Of a DNA stretch of 55,196 bases, positions 33,475-41,170 are shown piece by piece. Within the stretch, counting starts at the first letter, position 1. Each line of letters opens with the position of its first letter. Source of the DNA: Calditrichia bacterium (GTDB lineage: Bacteria > Calditrichota > Calditrichia > RBG-13-44-9 > J075); assembly GCA_028284905.1 (NCBI GenBank), contig JANQQU010000067.1:1-55196 (forward strand), read 5' to 3'. The notes under the pieces are model-generated. The model saw only the letters and a program-made list of their open reading frames with translations, had not been told where the DNA came from and searched no databases. The position numbers were made by a program, and so were the translations under genes.

Positions 33475-33633
33475 TTTATATAAATCAAAATTATTGATTT
33501 TCTAAATTTTAAAAGCACCGAATGTACGTAAGTTATCAGCGCCTTTCAATCTTTTTAATGATTCCCTGCGGGAAAAGATTCCTGCTATTTCTTTTTGAAC
33601 AACGGCTTGCATAGGCAACGGCAGTGCTGAACT

Positions 33634-34947
33634 TCACTCTGCCAGCAACTGCGACACTGTTACCGTTTCAAATCCGCGGGAATGGAGATCATCGATCAAC
33701 GCCGGCAGTATCGTATAGAAAGGTGCTTCTTTCCGTTCTGTCGCTAAATGCATCAGAACGATTGCCCCGTTTAAATCTTTGTTTTCATTATCCTTCGCCA
33801 ATAGGGATTCCCGCACTTTCTCCGGCGTCCGGTATAATTCGGCTGCCGGATCGCTCACCCAATCAAAGGTGTCGCACCCGCGGGTCCAGCCGATATGTTT
33901 ATAACCAACTTCCGCCGCCCAATCGAGGATTTTCCGATTGTATTCGCCATATGCCGCCCGCCAGTAAGGCACAAATGCCCGTCCGGCAGTAACTTGAAAA
34001 AGGCTGTCCGTTTTCATTAACTGATGATGGACAAATGAGCGATCCACCCCCTCCCGCAGTTCATGCCGGCTATTCTGCTCAAAGCTGGTCATATGCGGAT
34101 GATTGTATGTGTGGTTGCCGATTTCATGACCATCGGCGATCATTTGACTCACCAGTTCCGGATATCTCTCGATAAATTGTCCGGTAATAAACATTGTTGA
34201 GATCATTTTTTTCCGGCGTAAAATCGCAAGTACGGAATCCACACCCTTATTTGAAGAGCCGCCGTCGAACGTCAATGCAATCTTCTTCTCTTTACTATTT
34301 CCCCGGGTTACCGGATGACGCAGCGATTCGATGCGCGGGGTTCGGAAAGCAACAGACTGTTCGTCCTGAAACACCAGCTGCTGTTTTTCATTCCAGATAC
34401 CCACCCGGATGCGATTATCGCCATAGCTCAGCGGTATACTATATTTTTTTTCTTCATCCGCTAAAACAACCTCGCTGAATACTGGCCAGTCATTACACCA
34501 AACTGTCACCGTCCAGCCCCGCTCCAGCTGCAACACCAGTTCGTAGGCGCTATTGCCAAGGATTGTATTGGTAATTTCCCGGGCGAATGACGGCAAAGTA
34601 TCGATCGGAATAGATGCCTGAAAAAACGTATCGGGAGATGCAACGGCAAGCGGCGTTTGCGCGACGGGAGTGTTCGTCGCTGGCGATGTCGTTTTAGCGA
34701 AAAAATAGATCAGAAAAAAGAAGAGCGCAAAAGAAGCGAGCACATTCCAGCCAAGAATGAGATCAACCTTGTGCTTTCGCAGCTTTTTAAAGATGGACTT
34801 TCCCCAGTTAATGCGATGGCAGCATTTGCTGCAGAAGTAGTGGTGATCCAAATGCAATCGGCACTGTGCGCAGATATATTCCTTGCATTCAAAACATCGA
34901 ATGCGCGACACTACTTGTGGATGATTTTTGCAGACTTTGCTGTCCAT
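33634..34947 (-). CDS. Zinc-finger membrane protein with NodB polysaccharide deacetylase domain
   Basis: The gene encodes 437 residues. Residues 1-45 are a cytoplasmic B-box-like double zinc finger with Cys at 6, 18, 21, 26, 29, 39, 42 and 43 and His at 9, 35 and 36. A membrane helix follows (about 62-84), and then a linker and a small beta domain (about 105-205). The C-terminal NodB domain (about 220-437) has the motif TFDGG (Asp228, Gly229), the HxxxH metal ligands (His279 and His283 in NHTYNHPH) and a last motif MHLATERKE. The usual second Asp of TFDD is Gly, so metal binding uses two His and perhaps another residue. It probably modifies cell-wall or surface glycan from the periplasm. It lies 160 bases upstream of tamB. 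Confidence 0.85.
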   Translation of the reverse strand: MDSKVCKNHPQVVSRIRCFECKEYICAQCRLHLDHHYFCSKCCHRINWGKSIFKKLRKHKVDLILGWNVLASFALFFFLIYFFAKTTSPATNTPVAQTPLAVASPDTFFQASIPIDTLPSFAREITNTILGNSAYELVLQLERGWTVTVWCNDWPVFSEVVLADEEKKYSIPLSYGDNRIRVGIWNEKQQLVFQDEQSVAFRTPRIESLRHPVTRGNSKEKKIALTFDGGSSNKGVDSVLAILRRKKMISTMFITGQFIERYPELVSQMIADGHEIGNHTYNHPHMTSFEQNSRHELREGVDRSFVHHQLMKTDSLFQVTAGRAFVPYWRAAYGEYNRKILDWAAEVGYKHIGWTRGCDTFDWVSDPAAELYRTPEKVRESLLAKDNENKDLNGAIVLMHLATERKEAPFYTILPALIDDLHSRGFETVTVSQLLAE

Positions 34948-35039
34948 GGCCCATCAATTTATTTCAAATCAAATTTATTGCCAAGAAAAATATCCGGCTG
35001 TTTCACAAATCAACTAATTGCCAATTCAAAAATAGTTTT

Positions 35040-35092
35040 CCTCCGAATTGGGAATTCGGAATTCGGATTTGGGAATTTGGAGTTTTGAACAA
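35040..35092. repeat. Degenerate GGGAATTCGG / GGGAATTTGG spacer repeat
   Basis: This short run repeats GGAATTCGGA and GGGAATTTGG units between the deacetylase gene and the downstream esterase gene. It is simple, low-complexity sequence with no coding sense. No promoter is obvious in it. Confidence 0.45.
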
Positions 35093-35205
35093 TATCTTCA
35101 TTTTTTCATATAACTTTTTTGAAAAATATCTTTAACAGTCATTACACATTTAATAGGTTATCGGACGAAAAGTGTAAGACTGTAAGTTTTTTAGGAGTTT
35201 TTATT

Positions 35206-36003
35206 ATGGCTGTAAATATTGAAACAATGCCGGAAGCCCATTCGCCAACTGCCCCGGTTATGCCCGATGCTGGTCCGATCTTTATCGACCAGGGTGAAGT
35301 GGGCTTATTATTCCTGCATGGTTTTACCGGCACCGCCTTCGAAGGACGGGATTTTGCCAATTACTTTGCCGAGAAGGGATACGGCGTTTGGGTACCGCTT
35401 CTACCCGGACATGGTACCACTCCAGAGGATCTTAATGGCATCGATTACCAGATATGGATAAAAACAGCTGAACATTATTACCAGGAGATGTGCCGGAAAT
35501 ATGCTACAGTATATGTTTGCGGGCAATCGATGGGCGGCGCGCTCGCACTGCATCTTGCCGCAAATTACCCGGTAAAGGCTGTAGTAACAATGGCTTGTGC
35601 TATTATCATGAAAGATTGGCGACTATCATTATTGCCACTGGCGAAACGGTTTATTGAGTATCAGCATAAGTCCCGGGGACCTAATGTTAGCGAGAAATCC
35701 CGTAAAACAGAGATTCCCACATATCATAAATATTCAATTAGTAGTTTGCAGGAATTCCTGAAACTGATCGGGTTCGTTAAAACCGAATTACCGCGGGTAG
35801 AATGCCCGGCGTTGATCGTTCATTCCCGCAAAGATCACACAATTACATATGACAATCTTCCCTACATCATGGCACATATTTCTTCTCCCAGAAAAGAAAG
35901 TCTTACTCTGGAAAAATCGTATCACCTGATTAGCCTGGATCGGGAACGACTGTATATATTCGATACTGTTAACAAATTTCTGGAAAATATTCCCAGCCGG
36001 TAA
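35206..36003 (+). CDS. Alpha/beta hydrolase, Est30-like carboxylesterase
   Basis: I chose the ATG at 35206, with AGGAG eight bases upstream. An in-frame ATG 29 codons earlier has no ribosome site. The 265-residue soluble protein has the alpha/beta hydrolase order: oxyanion loop FLHGFTGTAFEG (about 37-47), PLLPGHGTTPEDL, nucleophile GQSMGG (Ser108), Asp210 (SRKDHTITYD) and His240 (KSYHLISLDRERLYIF). The order and the HLI-SLDRE ending match the thermostable carboxylesterase Est30 and monoacylglycerol lipase-like group. The substrate is probably a short- or medium-chain ester. It is monocistronic. Confidence 0.88.
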   Translation: MAVNIETMPEAHSPTAPVMPDAGPIFIDQGEVGLLFLHGFTGTAFEGRDFANYFAEKGYGVWVPLLPGHGTTPEDLNGIDYQIWIKTAEHYYQEMCRKYATVYVCGQSMGGALALHLAANYPVKAVVTMACAIIMKDWRLSLLPLAKRFIEYQHKSRGPNVSEKSRKTEIPTYHKYSISSLQEFLKLIGFVKTELPRVECPALIVHSRKDHTITYDNLPYIMAHISSPRKESLTLEKSYHLISLDRERLYIFDTVNKFLENIPSR

Positions 36004-36095
36004 GCTGGCTTATTACTGAATAAACAGTCAGATAAAAAACAAAACGCAACTCATAAAAAAATAATAAGTTTTCGAAATTTATTTTGATTTACCGT

Positions 36096-36124
36096 TTGAC
36101 ATTTTCTTGAGTTTTTAGTAAACT
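36096..36124 (+). promoter_or_regulatory. Sigma-70-type promoter for the 36197-41107 operon
   Basis: TTGACA (36096-36101) and TAAACT (36119-36124) are separated by exactly 17 bases. The start of the first gene lies about 70 bases downstream. This is the best housekeeping promoter I see in the window. Confidence 0.65.
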
Positions 36125-36196
36125 TTTTAGATTGGAGGCTTTAGGTTTACTATTTTATAATTGAGATAACAAGTCAATCTTTCATTGGAGGAGACT

Positions 36197-37906
36197 ATGA
36201 CGCAAGGCTCTATAATTTTGAAACTACTTGTCGTTGTATTTGGTCTGGTGCTCTGGCAAGTCATTTCTATCCCCGGAAAGCTCTGGAAAGAAGAAGCGAG
36301 TATGGAAGAAACAAGTCGCCGCAACTTGAATACGCTTTATGAAGCCCAGAATTACCACTACAGCAAAAATAAATCGTATATTCCGTCTGATTCTCTGGAA
36401 AATCTGCTTAATTTCGTCCGCACTGACTCCAGTTTACAGGAAAAACAAAAAATTGGTGAATTAACGCACATCTTAGTTGGTAATATTGACCAAATTTTGA
36501 ATGTACCGGTAATCAGCGCAATTTCGCCTTTATCTAAGTCGATTGCAGAAATTAGCGAAGATCTCGATTTCAACGCTCGTTATTTCGTTAATTTTGACAA
36601 CCTGGTACAACAGCGGGAAGCATTAAAAGCGGGTGTTAACAAGTTCAACGGCACCATCGAGTTCCCGAATTTTTGCGAAGCAAGAACTTATGTGGACTCA
36701 CTGAACTACTTGAAAGAGTCAATCAGCGATCATACGTTGCAGAATGCGACATTAATGGCGCAGCGTTATATCGACTCTCTGAAAGTTTATATTCCACAAG
36801 TAGAAGTCTCGACTGTTGAGAAGTACTGGGGCGAGCAAGTAGCGGCAATGAACACCTTCATTAGAGATATTCGCCGCACGAATATTACCTCGATTACCAG
36901 TGTCGATGACCGCATTGAGACGTTTGCCAAAGTTGCCGACGAAGGAATGAAAGCGCTCACAGAAGTTGATCTTTCAAAAAGCAACTCAAATCTCGATAAT
37001 CAGAAAGCAGCGCTTGATAAAGTTCATAACAGTTTTATCACCGACAACTTTCTGTTAACCCAAAGACGCGGCATCCTTCAGCTTAGCGAAGCTGACTCCG
37101 TTTTGGTAAAATTCGATGAGAGTTATTTTGAGTGCCCGGACAGATTTGATGGCGACCAGCGTTACCTGGTTTTATACGAAGAAGGCAAGCCTTCGGTAAC
37201 TATTGAATCTCCGAATTTGCTGGATCAATTTAATAGCGAATTGCTGGAAGCTACCGGCCCTATTTCAGATATTTCGATTTATCCTTACGTCGATCAAGTC
37301 CGTGCATCTTTGGACAGCACCGCAAAATTAATGGATGAAGTTAAAACAAGGCATCGCCTGAGCCGCTACAGCACGGAATTACTGTTGAACCTGAAAGAGG
37401 TAACCGCGGAAATGCAGGATTTATCCAATGTTCGCTTTTTCCGTTATGTTTCCAGTGTGAAAGATTTTGTTGATACCGTAAAAACTGAGAAAGCTTTCTC
37501 ACGCTTAAAGCCAATGATCGAAAATGTCTCTAACCAATTTGATACACTGGCAACACGAGTCGAAACCGGTAATATTCGCGACCTGGAAGAACGACTAAAT
37601 TACTTTGGTACTAAAATACAGAATTTGGACTCACTTATTGCAAACAACTCAAGGATTCCGGCACGGAGCCGAAATCAAATCCAGCCATTCTATGACACAT
37701 ATCAATCTGTTTTTGGCGTAGTTCAGGAAATGAAAGGCGCTTTCAACAGTAGCGATGGTGACAAATTCCGTCAGGCACGGGAAATGATTGACGAGAAAAC
37801 AGCTGTCATGTTGAATGGATATGAAGAACCCGTATATGGCGTTTTCTACAAGAAACATAAAAACCATGGATTTGTTCAGAATGGAATGAAGAGTTGGGAG
37901 CAGTAA
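36197..37906 (+). CDS. Membrane-anchored coiled-coil protein of unknown function
   Basis: I chose the ATG at 36197, with GGAGGAG directly upstream. The 569-residue protein has one N-terminal membrane helix (about 7-25, ILKLLVVVFGLVLWQVI). A segment follows (RRNLNTLYEAQNYHYSKNKS) that resembles the region after the helix in prepilin-like and FCB membrane proteins. The rest is a long, mostly helical periplasmic domain with many Asp, Lys and Leu residues and predicted coiled coils (about 190-280 and 370-500). No FTLIE prepilin cleavage site is present. It is first in an operon with a PilM-like and a PilN-like gene, rsmD and coaD. The function is unknown. I infer a role in a pilus- or secretion-platform-like complex. 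Confidence 0.8.
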   Translation: MTQGSIILKLLVVVFGLVLWQVISIPGKLWKEEASMEETSRRNLNTLYEAQNYHYSKNKSYIPSDSLENLLNFVRTDSSLQEKQKIGELTHILVGNIDQILNVPVISAISPLSKSIAEISEDLDFNARYFVNFDNLVQQREALKAGVNKFNGTIEFPNFCEARTYVDSLNYLKESISDHTLQNATLMAQRYIDSLKVYIPQVEVSTVEKYWGEQVAAMNTFIRDIRRTNITSITSVDDRIETFAKVADEGMKALTEVDLSKSNSNLDNQKAALDKVHNSFITDNFLLTQRRGILQLSEADSVLVKFDESYFECPDRFDGDQRYLVLYEEGKPSVTIESPNLLDQFNSELLEATGPISDISIYPYVDQVRASLDSTAKLMDEVKTRHRLSRYSTELLLNLKEVTAEMQDLSNVRFFRYVSSVKDFVDTVKTEKAFSRLKPMIENVSNQFDTLATRVETGNIRDLEERLNYFGTKIQNLDSLIANNSRIPARSRNQIQPFYDTYQSVFGVVQEMKGAFNSSDGDKFRQAREMIDEKTAVMLNGYEEPVYGVFYKKHKNHGFVQNGMKSWEQ

Positions 37907-37926
37907 ATCAATATCAGGAATGATTC

Positions 37927-38868
37927 ATGGGAGAAATAATCAGTAGTATCAGCTTTCAGGACAACCACGTAACCTGGGTCCAGGCAGAAGTTGAGAAATC
38001 TCAGATTATCCAAATACAAAGGGCAGTTGAAAGTCCACTGCCCTTTGTTATTAATTACGATAACATTTCAAAACCTACCACCGTTATCCGAATTGCAAAT
38101 CATCTAAGCGCACTCGCGCTGAAAAACCACCTTAATACGCAAAACGTACGTTTTCTATTATCAGCACGCTTTGGTCTGGTGAAAAAGATCAATGTGGATA
38201 GCTATATACCGGAAAATATGTACGAGACAGTTGTTTCGGCAGAACTTTCCCATGAGCTAACCTCTGATCTGGATGACTATATTATCTACCGGCCGGAATA
38301 CGTTCGGGAATACAATGCCCTGAAAGAACTGCTGGTTTTTAGCGTTCGTAAGGACATTTTCGGTTTTTTCAACAAGATCGCCCGCGAAGCAGGCATGTCC
38401 CTGACGCATATTAATCTGAACTGTTTTTCGGTCGATGAATTATTCCGGCGCTTCTACCCCAATCAAATCGGCCAGAGTCTGTTGGTAAACTTTACCGAAA
38501 CCGGCTTTGAAACGGTGGTTTCCGATGAAACCAGTTTTCTGAGTTTTAACTTTAAGCCCTATACGAAGAATCTCAACAATATCAATCAACTCGACAGCGG
38601 AGAAATATTCTCTGCGTTTAGCGCCATGATCGACGACATCCAACGTCCCGGACCGGTGGACAGCCCGCTTTACTCTATTTCGCAGGTCATTTTATTCGGA
38701 AATAGTTTTAAAGCTTTATGGCTGGACGATTTACAGAATATTTGCAGCCTGCCGCTACGAATACTCAATCCGGCGGATAATTCCGAATGGCAGATCAACT
38801 CCGAGGATCCGGAATTTGGCGCTATGGGCGCGCATCGCTTTGTTGAACCCTTGTCAAACATTTTCTAG
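37927..38868 (+). CDS. DUF3822/PilM-like actin-fold protein
   Basis: The gene encodes 313 residues with no membrane segment. AGGAATG precedes the ATG. The layout, two strand-rich halves linked by VFSVRKDIFGFFNKIAREAG and LLVNFTETGFETVVSDETSF, matches the degenerate actin-like fold of PilM/GspL cytoplasmic domains and of DUF3822. DUF3822 proteins are often encoded next to rsmD in Bacteroidetes, and rsmD lies two genes on here. The late motif ISQVILFGNSFKALWL fits the nucleotide-domain end. No clear ATP-binding phosphate loop is visible. In pilus systems PilM recruits PilN at the inner membrane, and here the next gene is PilN-like. Family placement is moderate. Confidence 0.65.
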   Translation: MGEIISSISFQDNHVTWVQAEVEKSQIIQIQRAVESPLPFVINYDNISKPTTVIRIANHLSALALKNHLNTQNVRFLLSARFGLVKKINVDSYIPENMYETVVSAELSHELTSDLDDYIIYRPEYVREYNALKELLVFSVRKDIFGFFNKIAREAGMSLTHINLNCFSVDELFRRFYPNQIGQSLLVNFTETGFETVVSDETSFLSFNFKPYTKNLNNINQLDSGEIFSAFSAMIDDIQRPGPVDSPLYSISQVILFGNSFKALWLDDLQNICSLPLRILNPADNSEWQINSEDPEFGAMGAHRFVEPLSNIF

Positions 38869-38895
38869 TTCTATATAAAGCACTGAAGGCATAAC

Positions 38896-40050
38896 ATGGT
38901 CAAAATCAATCTTTTAGATGTTCCGCAAGAGCAAGACCCGCAAAAAAACAAGGATCTTCCTGCAGAACAAGAGTCGCCGACCCCGGCAAACAAAATGGAC
39001 TTTGAATTTTTTACTGACGAAGCCGAACAGTCCAGTAATATGCAAATGGAACCGGCAGAATCGGTGTACCAGCCTCAGCAGCAATATCAGGACCCACAGC
39101 AGTACCAGGACCCGCAACAATATCAACAGCAACAGTATCAGCCCTATCAGGAACACGTCTCCAGCGAAGATCCGAAAACCGGAAATCCCTTCGAGAATCA
39201 GGAAAATTTCACTGACGAATATGACGCGCCACCGAGCATCGAAGACCTCTCCCCGAAGAGCAATATTTTTAAGTACGGTTTAATTGCCCTGGCGGTCATT
39301 TTAGCAATCGTGGCAATCTTCTACTTCTGGGACATCACCGGTAGTGACGATCCCAATAACAATAATACCGTTACCAACAATACGGTTACTCAACCGGAAA
39401 ATACCCCGCCACCGCCAGCAATTCCGGAACAATTCCAGCGTTTATACAGCCAGAATCGTCAGGATAATGCCTTTCGGGTCGACCAGCTGGGGCAATTGCT
39501 GGATGCACAGGCAGCCGGTGTCAATAAATCGATGGTCGTTGTTACGCCCGGCCATGCTTATTTTAGCATTATTGGCGACAGCAGAGATGCAATTGCCAAA
39601 TATCGCATCAACTTGCAAAATGCAGCACCGGCTTTTAGCAAGATTAAGATCGAGTCGATTCAGGAATTATTTCTGGATGGCCAGCAAAAGATGCAGGCGG
39701 ATTTTTCCATCCCCTTGCCTACCACAAGCAGTAGCCGTGCAGCGAATCGCTATACCAGTATTCAGTCTGCATCCAACGCAAAATCTGCATTGAGATCGAC
39801 TGCACAGAAGTATAACCTGCAATACTCGGTAACCGACGGCGAAAAAGAAACCCAGCGCGGTATTAAGAAAAATTATTATTATCTGCGCCTGGTGGGCAAA
39901 AACGGGGCGATAGTGGATTATCTTTCAGAAGTATCCAATACGCTGCCCTCGACCAATATTGCAAAAATTTCGATTCATCCAACGAATGGCCAAATGTTTT
40001 CAGGGAATGTGAAAGCCCAGGTAGAACTTGTTATTTCCGACCGAAATTAG
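38896..40050 (+). CDS. PilN-like bitopic protein with Gln/Tyr-rich repeat
   Basis: The 384-residue protein begins MVKINLLDVPQEQ, close to the MIKINLL start by which PilN binds PilM. A low-complexity cytoplasmic stretch follows (about 56-84) with PQQYQDP repeats. One membrane helix lies at about 131-149 (FKYGLIALAVILAIVAIFYF), preceded by an acidic linker. The periplasmic part (about 180-384) has two alpha/beta ferredoxin-like halves (VNKSMVVVTPGHAYFSIIGD and VDYLSEVSNTLPSTNIAKIS), as in PilN/PilO/GspM. The linker between the PilN-like peptide and the helix is much longer than usual. It ends 11 bases before rsmD. The homology claim rests on motif and layout. Confidence 0.7.
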   Translation: MVKINLLDVPQEQDPQKNKDLPAEQESPTPANKMDFEFFTDEAEQSSNMQMEPAESVYQPQQQYQDPQQYQDPQQYQQQQYQPYQEHVSSEDPKTGNPFENQENFTDEYDAPPSIEDLSPKSNIFKYGLIALAVILAIVAIFYFWDITGSDDPNNNNTVTNNTVTQPENTPPPPAIPEQFQRLYSQNRQDNAFRVDQLGQLLDAQAAGVNKSMVVVTPGHAYFSIIGDSRDAIAKYRINLQNAAPAFSKIKIESIQELFLDGQQKMQADFSIPLPTTSSSRAANRYTSIQSASNAKSALRSTAQKYNLQYSVTDGEKETQRGIKKNYYYLRLVGKNGAIVDYLSEVSNTLPSTNIAKISIHPTNGQMFSGNVKAQVELVISDRN

Positions 40051-40061
40051 CAAGGAGCTGA

Positions 40062-40613
40062 ATGCGAATCATATCCGGGAAGTATAAGGGCCGGCAGCTG
40101 AATGCTTCCAAAGATCGTTCGATAAGACCTACAACGAACAAAATCAAAGAATACATATTTAACCTGCTGGATGATGCAGTGCTTGATGCAAACGTGCTGG
40201 ATCTATTCAGCGGGTCAGGTGGGTTGGGCATCGAGGCACTTAGCCGCGGTGCCGCCAAAGCAACCTTCGTCGACGTTGCCCAAAGCTCGATCAAGGTGCT
40301 TCGGCGTAACCTTGAACAGATTAAGGTGGCAGAGCAATGCCGGGTGGTCCGCAGAGACGCAGTCGATTTTCTCCGGGTGAATAAGGCTCCCTTCGATCTG
40401 ATTTTTGTCGACCCGCCATTTCCCTGGGGCGCGTTTGAGAAGCTTTTACCCCGGGCATTTACCGCAAAGAATTTAGCTGAAGACGGCATTCTGGTCATGG
40501 AAAATGAACGCTCGCATGACATCGACTGGGAGAGCGAAAATTTTCATATTCTTCGCCAGAAGCAATTCGACCGCAGTATCATCAGCTTTCTCACCCACAA
40601 AGGAGACCTATGA
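40062..40613 (+). CDS. rsmD: 16S rRNA (guanine966-N2)-methyltransferase
   Basis: RsmD methylates G966 of 16S rRNA in assembled small subunits. The 183-residue length is normal. The start reads MRIISGKYKGRQLNASKDRS IRPTTNKIKE (the first part is diagnostic), the AdoMet-binding motif is DLFSGSGGLGIEALSRGA and the catalytic motif is FVDPPF. AAGGAG precedes the ATG at 40062. The stop overlaps the coaD start by ATGA. Confidence 0.95.
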   Translation: MRIISGKYKGRQLNASKDRSIRPTTNKIKEYIFNLLDDAVLDANVLDLFSGSGGLGIEALSRGAAKATFVDVAQSSIKVLRRNLEQIKVAEQCRVVRRDAVDFLRVNKAPFDLIFVDPPFPWGAFEKLLPRAFTAKNLAEDGILVMENERSHDIDWESENFHILRQKQFDRSIISFLTHKGDL

Positions 40614-41107
40614 AACTAGCGATCTATCCCGGCACTTTCGATCCGATTACGAATGGCCATCTGGATGTTCTTGAGCGCGCTTCCCGCCTCTTCGATCATA
40701 TCATTGTTACTGTTGCCCGTAATACCAGCAAATCGCCGCTGCTGACCCCAACAGAACGGGTCGACCTGATTCAACGAACGGTTAAAGCCTGTATCAAAAC
40801 TTCCGATAAAATTTCCGTGGAATTATTTCAAGGTTTGATCGTTGATTTTGCCGAAGCGAAAAAAGCCAGTGCGATCATTCGCGGTTTACGGGCGATTTCG
40901 GATTTCGAATATGAATTCCAGATGGCGCTGGTAAATCGCCGCCTGAACTCCGAAGTGACCACGGTTTTTCTCATGCCCAATGAAAAATATACTTATCTGA
41001 ATTCAACAATCGTTAAGGAAGTGGCCTCTTTCGGGGGAGATATTTCCAATTTCGTGCCGCCGCTGGTAGAGGAAACCATTAAAGAAAAGCTGCTGAAAAG
41101 GAAATAA
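40610..41107 (+). CDS. coaD: Phosphopantetheine adenylyltransferase
   Basis: CoaD makes dephospho-CoA from phosphopantetheine and ATP, the fourth step of coenzyme A synthesis. The 165-residue protein has the nucleotidyl-transferase motif YPGTFDPITNGHLDV (TxGH at 16-19), the phosphopantetheine region RGLRAISDFEYEFQMALVNR and the C-terminal LNSTIVKEVASFGGDISNFV. GGAGACCT precedes the ATG. It overlaps the rsmD stop by four bases, the common rsmD-coaD pairing. Confidence 0.97.
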   Translation: MKLAIYPGTFDPITNGHLDVLERASRLFDHIIVTVARNTSKSPLLTPTERVDLIQRTVKACIKTSDKISVELFQGLIVDFAEAKKASAIIRGLRAISDFEYEFQMALVNRRLNSEVTTVFLMPNEKYTYLNSTIVKEVASFGGDISNFVPPLVEETIKEKLLKRK

Positions 41108-41111
41108 AAAA

Positions 41112-41148
41112 GCCCGGCTCATCATGCAAAGTGAATGATCAACCGGGC
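41112..41148 (-). terminator. Terminator between coaD and pepD
   Basis: GCCCGG (41112-41117) pairs with CCGGGC (41143-41148), and inner ATCAT pairs with ATGAT. On the minus strand T6ATTTCC follows, so it ends pepD. On the plus strand the tail is A-rich, so it is probably one-sided. Confidence 0.75.
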
Positions 41149-41170
41149 AATAAAAAGTTTTCCGTCTTAC

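Noticed and set aside
35119-35205. N-terminal extension of the alpha/beta hydrolase
   Set aside because: The 29 extra codons lack a ribosome site, while AGGAG precedes the ATG at 35206.
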